Shown: positions 6,287 to 12,717 of the stretch, one piece after another
How positions within the stretch are numbered: the stretch's first letter is position 1
Layout of the letters: each line of letters opens with the position of its first letter
Assembly: GCF_000720455.1 (NCBI RefSeq)
Contig: NZ_JOAK01000052.1
Coordinates: 1 to 16,304 of the forward strand
Direction: 5' to 3'
DNA length: 16,304 bases
From: Streptomyces virginiae
GTDB lineage: Bacteria; Actinomycetota; Actinomycetes; Streptomycetales; Streptomycetaceae
Program-made: the position numbers and the translations under genes
Notes under the pieces: model-generated
The model's input: the letters and a program-made list of their open reading frames with translations, nothing else
Told to the model about the DNA's origin: nothing
The model's database searches: none

Positions 6287-7187
6287 GGCGGGCGCCCGGG
6301 TGGGTTATGGCGGTGGCTGCGGCCCGGCAGCCCGCGCGGGCCGATTCCGCCGGGTCCGCGCCCTCCAGGCGGGAGGCGAGGAAGGCGCCGGTGAAGGCGT
6401 CGCCGGCGCCCGTGGAGTCCACCACCGGCCCGGCCGGGCGCGCGGCCGCCACCTCCGCCGTGATCCGGCCCCGCTCGGCGACGAGCGCCCCCGCCGGGCC
6501 CCGGGTCACCACCACGAGCGGTACCCGCCGGCTCAGCGCCGTCGCCGCCCGGGCCACCCCCGACCCCTCCGGCAGCCCCGCCAGCAGCCGGGCCTCGTCC
6601 TCGTTCGGCAGCAGCACCCCCGCGCCCGCCACGGCGTCCAGGAAGCGCTGCGGGCCCAGCGCGGCCAGGAATCCGGCCGACGCGGGATCCACGCTCACCG
6701 GCACCCCCCGCGTCCGCGCCGCCCGCAGCGCGACCATGGCCAGCTCCCGGCTGCTGTCGGCGAAGAACAGATAACCGGACAGGTGCAGGTGCGCCGCACC
6801 GTCCAGCAGGGACGGAGCCCAGTCGGCCGGGCACAGCCGCAGCGAGGCCCCGCTGTCGGTCAGGAAGGTCCGCTCGGCGTCCTTGCCGACGAGGGCCACC
6901 ACCGTCCCGGTCGGCTCCTGCGGATCGATCACCAACCGGGGCCGCACCCCCGCGTCCACCAGGGCCCGTTCGTGCCACCGCGCCGATTCCGTGCCCACCC
7001 GTGCGAGGAGACGTACCTCCGCGCTTCCCGTACGGGCGGCCCAGCACGCCGCGTTGGCCCCCGCGCCGCCCGGCAGGGTGCGGATGCGGGCCGCGGTGTC
7101 GGTGGCCGGAGCCAGCGGTTCCGTGTGGACGGCCACCACGTCCGTCACCACGTCCCCGACGACGAGCAGCGCCCCCGCCGCGGTCAT
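6282..7187 (-). CDS. psuK: PfkB-family carbohydrate kinase, probable pseudouridine kinase
   Basis: This 301-residue protein starts at ATG 7185-7187, overlapping the psuG stop as ATGA; the upstream extension to 7346 lies inside psuG and is a shadow. PfkB signatures are clear: LPGGAGANAACWAA near residues 38-51 (substrate-binding GG), TGTVVALVGKDAERTF, and DSTGAGDAFTGAF at 257-269 with the catalytic base D263 and the anion hole GAG. PsuK phosphorylates pseudouridine to pseudouridine 5'-phosphate, which PsuG then splits. The substrate assignment rests on the coupling to psuG; PfkB sequences alone cannot distinguish ribokinase, adenosine kinase or pseudouridine kinase at this level. No transporter gene is adjacent. 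It ends in the hairpin shared with the convergent kinase-like gene. Confidence 0.9.
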   Translation of the reverse strand: MTAAGALLVVGDVVTDVVAVHTEPLAPATDTAARIRTLPGGAGANAACWAARTGSAEVRLLARVGTESARWHERALVDAGVRPRLVIDPQEPTGTVVALVGKDAERTFLTDSGASLRLCPADWAPSLLDGAAHLHLSGYLFFADSSRELAMVALRAARTRGVPVSVDPASAGFLAALGPQRFLDAVAGAGVLLPNEDEARLLAGLPEGSGVARAATALSRRVPLVVVTRGPAGALVAERGRITAEVAAARPAGPVVDSTGAGDAFTGAFLASRLEGADPAESARAGCRAAATAITHPGARP

Positions 7188-8128
7188 GCCCGCGCCGCCC
7201 AGGCCCCGGCGATCCGGGCCCCGAGCCGCACGTTCCCGCGTACCGCCGCCAGGTTCGCCTCCAGCGAGGCCCCGGCCGTCGCCCGTACCAGGAACCCCAG
7301 CAGGAACGGCGTCACCGCCTGCCCCGTGATCCCCTGTTCGCGGCATGCGGCGAGCGCCTCGGCCAGGACCCGGTCGTGCAGCTGCGGATCCAGCTGCTCC
7401 GCGGCCGCCACCGGATTGGCCACGAGCAGCGCCGACTCCGGCCCGCCCAGCGCCTCCTGAGCGGCCATCACCGCCGCTACCTCCTCCGGCCGCCGCACGG
7501 TCCAGTCCACCGGCTCACCGGAATCGGCCAGGTAGAAGCCGGGGAAGCGCTCCGTGCCGTACCCGAGCACCCCCACCCCCAGCGTCTCCAGCCGCTGCAG
7601 CGTGGCCGGCACGTCCAGGATCGACTTCACCCCCGCGCACACCACCGTGATCCGGGTCCGGGCCAGCAGGGAGAGGTCCGCCGACTCGTCCTGCGTCTGC
7701 GCCCATTCGCGGTGCACGCCGCCGAGACCGCCCGTCGCGAAGACGCGCAGGCCCGCCCGGGCCGCGAGGAAGGCCGTCGCGGACACCGTCGTCGCGCCGG
7801 TCGCGCCCGTCGCCAGCGCGGGCGCCAGATCCCGGTGTCCGAGCTTGCGCACGCCGTCGCCGGTCGCGATCCGCTCCAGCTGGGTCTTGTCCAGGCCCGC
7901 CCGGGCCACGCCGTCGACGACCGCCACCGTCGCCGGAACCGCACCCTCCGCGCGGACCAGCTCCTCCAGTTCGAGGCCCACCTCCAGGTTGCGGGGGCGG
8001 GGCAGGCCGTGCGCGATGATCGTCGACTCCAGGGCCACCACGGGCCTGCCCCTGTCGAGCGCCTCGCGCACCTCTTCCGACAGGACCGGTCCACCGGACG
8101 GGGATGCAGTTGCTCTGTGCTGTGACAT
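7184..8128 (-). CDS. psuG: Pseudouridine-5'-phosphate glycosidase
   Basis: PsuG cleaves the C-C glycosidic bond of pseudouridine 5'-phosphate to uracil and ribose 5-phosphate, in the cytoplasm with a divalent metal. The family is recognisable over its length: RPVVALESTIIAHGLPRP, GVRKLGHRDLA, TTVSATAFLAA, FATGGLGGVHR, CAGVKSILDV, TLGVGVLGYGTERFPGFY, LLVANPV and QAVTPFLL. With the start at ATG 8126-8128 (314 residues), E34 and K168 correspond to catalytic E31 and K166 as I recall them for the E. coli enzyme, and D151 to D149. ATG 8138-8140 would add four residues and is an equally possible start; GGATGGGGA before 8128 could serve as a close ribosome binding site. The stop overlaps the psuK start (ATGA), so the two are co-translated, glycosidase first. 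Confidence 0.95.
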   Translation of the reverse strand: MSQHRATASPSGGPVLSEEVREALDRGRPVVALESTIIAHGLPRPRNLEVGLELEELVRAEGAVPATVAVVDGVARAGLDKTQLERIATGDGVRKLGHRDLAPALATGATGATTVSATAFLAARAGLRVFATGGLGGVHREWAQTQDESADLSLLARTRITVVCAGVKSILDVPATLQRLETLGVGVLGYGTERFPGFYLADSGEPVDWTVRRPEEVAAVMAAQEALGGPESALLVANPVAAAEQLDPQLHDRVLAEALAACREQGITGQAVTPFLLGFLVRATAGASLEANLAAVRGNVRLGARIAGAWAARA

Positions 8129-8196
8129 GTCCCCATCCATGGCACGGGATCGGCGCCCCCAAACGCACCCGTCCCACCCGCCCCAAGCTGTCCGAG

Positions 8197-8202
8197 TAGC
8201 GT
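8197..8202 (+). promoter_or_regulatory. -10-like hexamer for leaderless start at 8209
   Basis: TAGCGT is followed by six pyrimidine-rich bases (TCCCCC) and then ATG 8209. The spacing fits transcription starting at the start codon, and no Shine-Dalgarno is present. No convincing -35 is seen. Confidence 0.4.
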
Positions 8203-8208
8203 TCCCCC

Positions 8209-8996
8209 ATGGACACGCGCGGCTTCTACGACGGGCTCGCCGACCGCTACGACCTCATCTACGCGGACTGGGACGCCTCCGTCACCCGGCAGGGCCGGGC
8301 CCTCGACGCGCTGCTCACCGCAGCACTGGGCCCCGGACCGCACACGGTCCTCGACAACGCCTGCGGCATCGGCACCCAGTCCCTGGGCCTGTCCGCGCTG
8401 GGCCACAAGGTCACCGGGACCGACCTCAGCCCCCTCGCCGCCGCCCGCGCCGCGAGGGAGGCCGCCCGCCGCGGACCCGCCCTGCCCGTCGCCGCCGCCG
8501 ACATGCGGCCCTGCCCTTCGCGGACGCCTCCTTCGACGCCGTGGTCTGCGCCGACAACGCGCTGCCCCACCTGCTGACCGCACGGGACGTGTGCGCCGCG
8601 CTGGCCGAAACCCTGCGGGTCCTGCGGCCCGGCGGACTCCTGCTGCTGTCCACCCGACCGTACGGGGACCTGCTGTGGGCCCGGCCGCGGAGCGAGGCCC
8701 CGCACGTCCACACGGACCCCGACGGGCGGCGCACCATCACCTTCCAGCTGTGGCACTGGCACTCCGACGGGGAGCGCTACGACCTGGAGCTCTTCCAGCT
8801 CCTGCCGGCCGGTGACAGCTGGACGCCCCGGACCTCGCGCGCCACGTACTGGGCGCTCACGCAGGAGCGGACCGCGGAGTTCGCCCGGCAGACGGGCCTG
8901 CGCGACACCGCCTGGCACGCACCGGCCGACACCGGCTTCCACCAGCCGGTCCTCACCGCCCGGCGCCCCGGCCCGACTGGACAGGATGACTCGTAG
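8209..8996 (+). pseudogene. Class I SAM-dependent methyltransferase, broken by a -1 frameshift
   Basis: The N-terminal 100 residues (frame of 8209) begin MDTRGFYDGLADRYDLIYADW and contain SAM-binding motif I, VLDNACGIGTQSLGL (about 47-61), and TGTDLSPLAAARAAREAA (motif II). Reading then passes out of register after GACATGCGG (8500-8508). From base 8508 the next frame continues the family without a gap: ALPFADASFDAVVCADNALPHL, then LRVLRPGGLLLLSTRPYGDLLW, to TAG 8994-8996. A missing G in GGGCCC at about 8506-8511 explains it, giving about 262 residues if restored. The in-frame product stops at 8577 and loses half the fold. The downstream frame shows no further damage, so this is either a sequence error or a very recent mutation. 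The substrate is unknown; the type resembles glycine/sarcosine N-methyltransferase-like small-molecule enzymes. Confidence 0.85.
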
Positions 8997-9048
8997 GCCG
9001 GTCCGTTGCTGGACGCTGTGGTCACCGCGCCGCGCGGGAGGGCCGCAC

Positions 9049-9054
9049 TAGGCT
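9049..9054 (+). promoter_or_regulatory. -10-like hexamer for leaderless start at 9063
   Basis: TAGGCT ends eight bases before ATG 9063, and the intervening GGCGCGCC is not a Shine-Dalgarno. A leaderless transcript is plausible. Confidence 0.35.
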
Positions 9055-9062
9055 GGCGCGCC

Positions 9063-9455
9063 ATGAGCACCAGTGATCACTCCGCCGCACCCGCACCCGC
9101 ACCCGCTCCCGCCCCCGCCTCCTTCGCCGTCGACGTGGCGGACGTGGAGCTGGAGCCCGACGACCTCGACCCCGCGCAGATCGTCTCCGGGGAGCCCGTC
9201 GTCACGGGCAAGGTCCTGTGGGAGTCGGCCGACGGCAAGCAGGTGCGCGGGATCTGGCAGATCACCCCGGGCGTGGTCACCGACGTCGAGGCCGACGAGC
9301 TGTTCGTGGTGGTCAGCGGACGCGCCACCGTCGAGGTCGAGGGCGGCGCGACGCTGGAGGTGGGCCCGGGCTCGGCCTGCGTCCTGCGCGAGGGCGACAA
9401 GACCGTCTGGACCGTCCACGAGACCCTCCGCAAGGCCTACCACATCAGCTACTGA
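9063..9455 (+). CDS. Small cupin domain protein
   Basis: The start is ATG 9063; an in-frame extension to 9006 carries no family-like sequence. The product is 130 residues. The N-terminus is an Ala-Pro repeat coded by a hexanucleotide-like tract (9089-9118), followed by one cupin barrel. Recognisable parts are GKVLWESADGKQVRGIWQITPG, DVEADELFVVVSGRATVEVEGG and LEVGPGSACVLREGDKTVWTVHETLRKAYHI. This is the form in which the usual HxH of motif 1 is reduced (V-E-A-D-E), keeping E and the motif 2 histidine. It resembles the cupin_3 / (S)-ureidoglycine aminohydrolase-like group, often annotated only as cupin. Function is unassigned. The 3' end overlaps the MFS gene by 11 bases. Confidence 0.85.
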   Translation: MSTSDHSAAPAPAPAPAPASFAVDVADVELEPDDLDPAQIVSGEPVVTGKVLWESADGKQVRGIWQITPGVVTDVEADELFVVVSGRATVEVEGGATLEVGPGSACVLREGDKTVWTVHETLRKAYHISY

Positions 9456-10752
9456 CCCCCGGCGGGGGCGTTTTGGCGGCCACGGGGTGGCGGCGCGCGG
9501 TGAACAGGGCGAGCGCCGCCATCGGCAGCAGCAGCGAGGCCCCGACGGCGTTCAGCCAGCCGTAGCCCGCCTGGGACATGATCACGCCGGCGGCGGCCCC
9601 GCCCACCCCCGCGGCCGTGTTCATCGTCAGGTCGCTCAGGCCCTGTACGGCGGCCCGCGCGGGCTGCGGAACCGAGTCGGTCAGCAGGGCCGAGCCGGAC
9701 ACCATCCCGGCGGACCAGCCGAGGCCGAGCAGGAAGAGGCCGAGCGCGCTCTGGCCGTGGCTGGGGCCGGCCGTCCCGGCGAGCAGCGCGGCGACCGACA
9801 GCAGTCCCGCGGCGAGGCCGATCACGGTGAGCCGTCCGAGACGGTCCGCGAGCCACCCCATGAGCGGGGAGAAGGCGAACATCCCCGCGATGTGACCGCT
9901 GATCACCAGCCCGACGAGCTCCAGCCCGGCGCCGTGGTGGCCCAGGTCCATCGGCGTCATGACCATGATCGAAACCATGGTGGTGTGGGACACGGCGACG
10001 GTGAGGAGGGCGAGCCGGGCCCGCGGAGAGGACCGCACGGCGACGATCCCGGCGCGGATCGAGCGGCCCTCGCGGCTCTGCTCCTCGGGTGCCGCGAGCG
10101 CCCGCGCCGTCAGCAGGGGGTCCGGGCGCAGGAGTACGGCGATCAGCGTGCCCGTCAGCACGAAGACGACGGCGGCCCACACGAAGGGGCCCGCCGTCTC
10201 GGGTATGGAGGTCCCCGCGAAGCTGCGGCTCGCCGGAGCGGACAGGTTGGGGCCGAGCACCGCGCCGAGGGTGGACGCCCACACGACGACCGAGATGGCC
10301 CGGGCCCGGTGGTCCGGGGCGGCGAGGTCCGCGGCGGCGAACCGGGCCTGGAGGTTGGCGGAGGAGGCGGCGCCGAAGGCGGCCATGCCGAGCAGCAGCA
10401 GCGGGAAGTTCTTGACCGTGGCGGCGAGGACGACGAGGGCCGCCCCGACGGCGCCGATCCCGTAGGCCAGGACCAGGCCGGGGCGCCGGCCGCGCGCGGT
10501 CATCAGCGCGGCGAGCGGCAGCGAGACCAGGGCGGTGCCGATCACCGAGGCGGTGGAGGCGAAGCCGGACAGCGCCTCGGTGCCGCTGACCTCGGTGGCG
10601 AGTACGGGGGCCAGGGCGATGCTGATGGGCACGCCGAGGCCGCCGAGCATCTGGCCGGCCATGAGCACCCGGGAGGTGCGCTTCCGGAGCCGCGCGAGCT
10701 CCGGGAGGCCGAGCGGCGGGGCGGGCCGGTCCGTGCCGGGCGAGGCGGTCAC
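9445..10752 (-). CDS. MFS transporter
   Basis: This is an integral membrane protein of 435 residues with about 12 hydrophobic segments in two halves, the major facilitator layout. A motif A-like loop, LMTARGRRPG, lies between TM2 and TM3, and its counterpart GWLADRLGRLT is in the second half. The central cytoplasmic loop holds RALAAPEEQSREGRSIRAG. The start is taken as GTG 10750-10752 (protein beginning MTASPGTDRPAPPLGLP), with GGCGGGG upstream. The longer reading to 10848 starts at another GTG and adds an Arg/Cys-rich stretch unlike a transporter. It is most likely a proton-driven drug or metabolite exporter, but the substrate cannot be inferred. A regulator gene is not adjacent. Confidence 0.9.
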   Translation of the reverse strand: MTASPGTDRPAPPLGLPELARLRKRTSRVLMAGQMLGGLGVPISIALAPVLATEVSGTEALSGFASTASVIGTALVSLPLAALMTARGRRPGLVLAYGIGAVGAALVVLAATVKNFPLLLLGMAAFGAASSANLQARFAAADLAAPDHRARAISVVVWASTLGAVLGPNLSAPASRSFAGTSIPETAGPFVWAAVVFVLTGTLIAVLLRPDPLLTARALAAPEEQSREGRSIRAGIVAVRSSPRARLALLTVAVSHTTMVSIMVMTPMDLGHHGAGLELVGLVISGHIAGMFAFSPLMGWLADRLGRLTVIGLAAGLLSVAALLAGTAGPSHGQSALGLFLLGLGWSAGMVSGSALLTDSVPQPARAAVQGLSDLTMNTAAGVGGAAAGVIMSQAGYGWLNAVGASLLLPMAALALFTARRHPVAAKTPPPGVSS

Positions 10753-10867
10753 GCCGTACCCCGCCCTCGCGGGTGCGCGGCGCGGGGCGCGGGGGACGCG
10801 GTGGAGCCGGGTGCGGCGGCAGCAGTAGTCACCGCCGCAGTGTGCCACCCCTTACCGCCGGGCGGAA

Positions 10868-10884
10868 CCGCGCCGTCGGCGCGG
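10868..10884. terminator. Perfect GC hairpin between the MGMT and MFS genes
   Basis: CCGCGCC (10868-10874) and GGCGCGG (10878-10884) form a 7-base-pair stem with a GTC loop. It lies about 100 bases after the alkyltransferase stop on the minus strand and could end that transcript. The rest of the gap 10753-10981 holds no gene that I can support; it contains GTCACAG repeated nine bases apart (10897, 10906) and CGACCAG copies. Confidence 0.35.
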
Positions 10885-10981
10885 CCGGACCCGCAGGTCA
10901 CAGGCGTCACAGCCCGACCAGCCCGACCCGACCAGTGCGGGGCGGGGGCGTGCGGTGCGGGGCTTCAGGTCCGCGTGGCGC

Positions 10982-11545
10982 TCAGAACAGCGGCTGCGGC
11001 AGCACTCCCTCCAGCGCGAGCAGCTGACGCTTGGTCTCCACGCCGCCGCCGAACCCCCCGATGCCGCCGTCGTTCTCCACGACCCGGTGGCAGGGCACCA
11101 CCAGCGGCAGCGGGTTCGACCCCATGGCGTTGCCCACGGCCTGGGCGGCGCCGGGCTGTCCGACGCGGGCGGCCAGCTCCCCGTAGCCGACGACCGACCC
11201 GTAGGGCACGGAACGGCCCAGCTCCTGGAGCACCTGCCGGTTGAAGCCGGAGCTGAGGCGCCAGTCCAGCGGCAGGTCGAAGCGGCGCAGCGAACCGGCG
11301 AAGTAGGCGGCCACCTGGCGCACCGGCTCGGCCAGCAGCTCCTCCTCGCCCGGCGCGGGCCGCCGGGCGTCGGCGCCGAGCCGGGAGACGAGCTGGCCCG
11401 TCATCCGGTCGATCCGGTCCGGCCCGGCATGGAACTCGACCCGGACCAGACCCTCCGGGGTCGCGGCCAGGAACAGGGGGCCGATGTCGCTGGCGACGAC
11501 GGTCCATTCGAGGTGCGGCCCGCGGGGCCGCTCGGTGCTGTCCAC
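10982..11545 (-). CDS. ogt: Methylated-DNA--protein-cysteine S-methyltransferase
   Basis: The protein removes O6-alkyl groups from guanine (and O4-alkylthymine) by transferring them to its own cysteine, a one-use DNA repair reaction. It has 187 residues with the alkyltransferase signature VVPCHRVVENDGG, in which C152 is the acceptor and H153 part of the Asn-His-Glu relay. It also has the helix-turn-helix region SVPYGSVVGYGELAARVGQPGAAQAVGNAMGSNP, including the minor-groove arginine-finger-like AQAVG segment. The N-terminal 80 residues form the Ogt-type RNase H-like fold. The start is GTG 11543-11545; longer readings enter the glpQ gene. No Shine-Dalgarno is present, but TACCGT lies six bases upstream, suggesting a leaderless mRNA. 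It follows the phosphodiesterase gene by 35 bases on the same strand, so readthrough is also possible. Confidence 0.94.
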   Translation of the reverse strand: MDSTERPRGPHLEWTVVASDIGPLFLAATPEGLVRVEFHAGPDRIDRMTGQLVSRLGADARRPAPGEEELLAEPVRQVAAYFAGSLRRFDLPLDWRLSSGFNRQVLQELGRSVPYGSVVGYGELAARVGQPGAAQAVGNAMGSNPLPLVVPCHRVVENDGGIGGFGGGVETKRQLLALEGVLPQPLF

Positions 11546-11551
11546 GCGTCC

Positions 11552-11557
11552 ACGGTA
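11552..11557 (-). promoter_or_regulatory. -10-like hexamer for leaderless start of ogt
   Basis: On the minus strand TACCGT is followed by six bases (GGACGC) and then the GTG start at 11545. The arrangement matches that of uvrB (TACGGT, six bases, ATG). No good -35 is visible. Confidence 0.4.
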
Positions 11558-11580
11558 CGACCCGCCTGCGACAGGGCCGC

Positions 11581-12483
11581 TCAGAAGCCGCCGACCGCCT
11601 CCCGGACCACGTCCGGGGCGTTCGTGATGATCCCGTCGACGCCCATCTCCTGCACCTTCCGGGCGGTCGCGGCGTCGTCCACGATCCAGGTGTCCACCTC
11701 CATCGCCTTGCCGTGGGCGCCCAGCAGGCCGTGCACCGCCGCGACCCAGTCGGCCGAGATGGTGGTGTGCCACGGGTTGATACGGTCGGTGAACTCCGCG
11801 TAACGCGGCAGGTCCGTCACGGGAGGGGTGCCCAGGAAGGCCGTCACCAGGTCGGGCCGCAGCCCGTGCACGATGCGTACGGAGTCGGCGCTGAAGCTCT
11901 GCACCACCAGGCGCTGCGAGACGTGGCGCGCGTCGAGCCAGCCCGCCTCGCCCAGCACCTGCAGGGTCTGCTCCTCGATCCCCGGGTAGAGCTCCGGCTT
12001 CTTGATCTCCAGCAGCAGCCGCTGCCGGTTGCGCTGCACCCGGTCGAGGTACTGCCGCAGGGTCGGCACGGAGGCGCCCGCGTACTCCTCGCCGAACCAG
12101 CTGCCCGCGTCCAGCCGGGCGATCTCGGCCGCCGTGAAGTCCTTGACCCTCCAGGGCTTGCGGTCGGGGAAGAGCTGTTCCACGTCGGTGGTCCGGGCCA
12201 GCGTGTCGTCGTGGATCACGACCAGCTCGCCGTCCTTGGTGCGCTGCACGTCGTTCTCGACCCAGGCGAAGCCCAGGCGCATCGCCAGGTCGATCGCTTC
12301 GAGGGTGTTCTCCGGGGCGTACGCCGAGGCCCCCCGGTGGGCGTACACGACGGGACCCCCCAGGCCCAGCGGTCCGGCGGCGGATCCGGGTCCGGTGGCG
12401 GCGTACGACGCCGTCCCGCCCAGCAGGGTGAGGGTGAAGCCCAGGAATGCGGCGGCGGCCGCGGCGGCGGGTCGGACGTACAT
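11581..12483 (-). CDS. glpQ: Secreted glycerophosphodiester phosphodiesterase
   Basis: This enzyme hydrolyses glycerophosphodiesters (deacylated phospholipids, possibly teichoic acid) to glycerol 3-phosphate and an alcohol. The product is 300 residues with a signal peptide (hydrophobic run about 6-24, probable cleavage near ASYAA at 25-29), so it acts outside the cell. The GDPD core is clear: AHRGASAYAPENT (H49, R50, E58), WVENDVQ (E76, D78 metal ligands), and VIHDDTLARTT (H91, general acid/base pair with H49). LLLEIKKPE supplies a further metal-binding Glu, and GVDGIITNAPD ends the barrel. ATG 12481-12483 has a strong GAGGAGAA ribosome binding site. From memory, the S. coelicolor homologue beside uvrB is called glpQ2 and belongs to the phosphate regulon. 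A candidate promoter with a phased repeat lies about 100 bases upstream. Confidence 0.93.
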   Translation of the reverse strand: MYVRPAAAAAAAFLGFTLTLLGGTASYAATGPGSAAGPLGLGGPVVYAHRGASAYAPENTLEAIDLAMRLGFAWVENDVQRTKDGELVVIHDDTLARTTDVEQLFPDRKPWRVKDFTAAEIARLDAGSWFGEEYAGASVPTLRQYLDRVQRNRQRLLLEIKKPELYPGIEEQTLQVLGEAGWLDARHVSQRLVVQSFSADSVRIVHGLRPDLVTAFLGTPPVTDLPRYAEFTDRINPWHTTISADWVAAVHGLLGAHGKAMEVDTWIVDDAATARKVQEMGVDGIITNAPDVVREAVGGF

Positions 12484-12582
12484 GTGCGTTCTCCTCGGGT
12501 CGTGAGCCCTGTTCCTGCGTCAGACGGGTGCGGAGCGGCAGACGTTGTGGCGATGCACTTCACCGCGATCATGGGGTTGAAG

Positions 12583-12611
12583 ATCACAGAGCCGCCACCG
12601 AACTACGACAA
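12583..12611 (-). promoter_or_regulatory. Candidate glpQ promoter
   Basis: On the minus strand TTGTCG (12606-12611) and TGTGAT (12583-12588) are exactly 17 bases apart, each matching 4/6 of the vegetative consensus. Transcription would start near 12576, giving a leader of about 93 bases. Confidence 0.35.
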
Positions 12612-12626
12612 ACGGACCAGAACGGA
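12600..12626. repeat. 10-base phased direct repeat over the glpQ -35 region
   Basis: GAAC, AAAC and GAAC begin at 12600, 12610 and 12620. AACGGA is exactly repeated at 12611 and 12621. On the minus strand these read GTTC/GTTT/GTTC, one helical turn apart, overlapping the candidate -35. This is the layout of a tandem activator site such as a PhoP box, but the period is 10 rather than the 11 of PHO boxes, so the regulator is uncertain. Confidence 0.3.
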
Positions 12627-12705
12627 TGACGCCGGCCCGGCCCGGCGGTGCAGCCCGGAGCGTGCCGGGGCCCGGCGGGCGGACGTGAGTGTCAGTGGAG
12701 GGTCG

Positions 12706-12711
12706 TACGGT
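12706..12711 (+). promoter_or_regulatory. -10-like hexamer for leaderless start of uvrB
   Basis: TACGGT is followed by TGACTC and then ATG 12718. The nearest purine-rich stretch (GGAGGG, 12697-12702) is 15 bases from the start, too far for a normal ribosome binding site. No LexA-type CGAACnnnnGTTCG box is seen. Confidence 0.45.
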
Positions 12712-12717
12712 TGACTC

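Noticed and set aside
8503..8515. Programmed ribosomal frameshift in the methyltransferase
   Set aside because: There is no slippery heptamer and no evident stimulatory structure; a missing base is simpler.
9089..9118. CRISPR-like or mobile repeat
   Set aside because: It is a short in-frame Ala-Pro tract of six-base units without spacers.
10753..10848. N-terminal extension of the MFS transporter
   Set aside because: The added residues are Arg/Cys-rich, start from an isolated GTG and do not resemble transporter N-termini.
9073..11244. 723-codon open frame on the plus strand
   Set aside because: It is out of frame in the cupin and antisense to the MFS and ogt genes. The composition (Gly/Arg/Glu-rich) is a reverse-complement artefact.
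12550..12570. PHO box CTTCACC
   Set aside because: Only one unit is present, with no second 11-base repeat, and it points away from glpQ.
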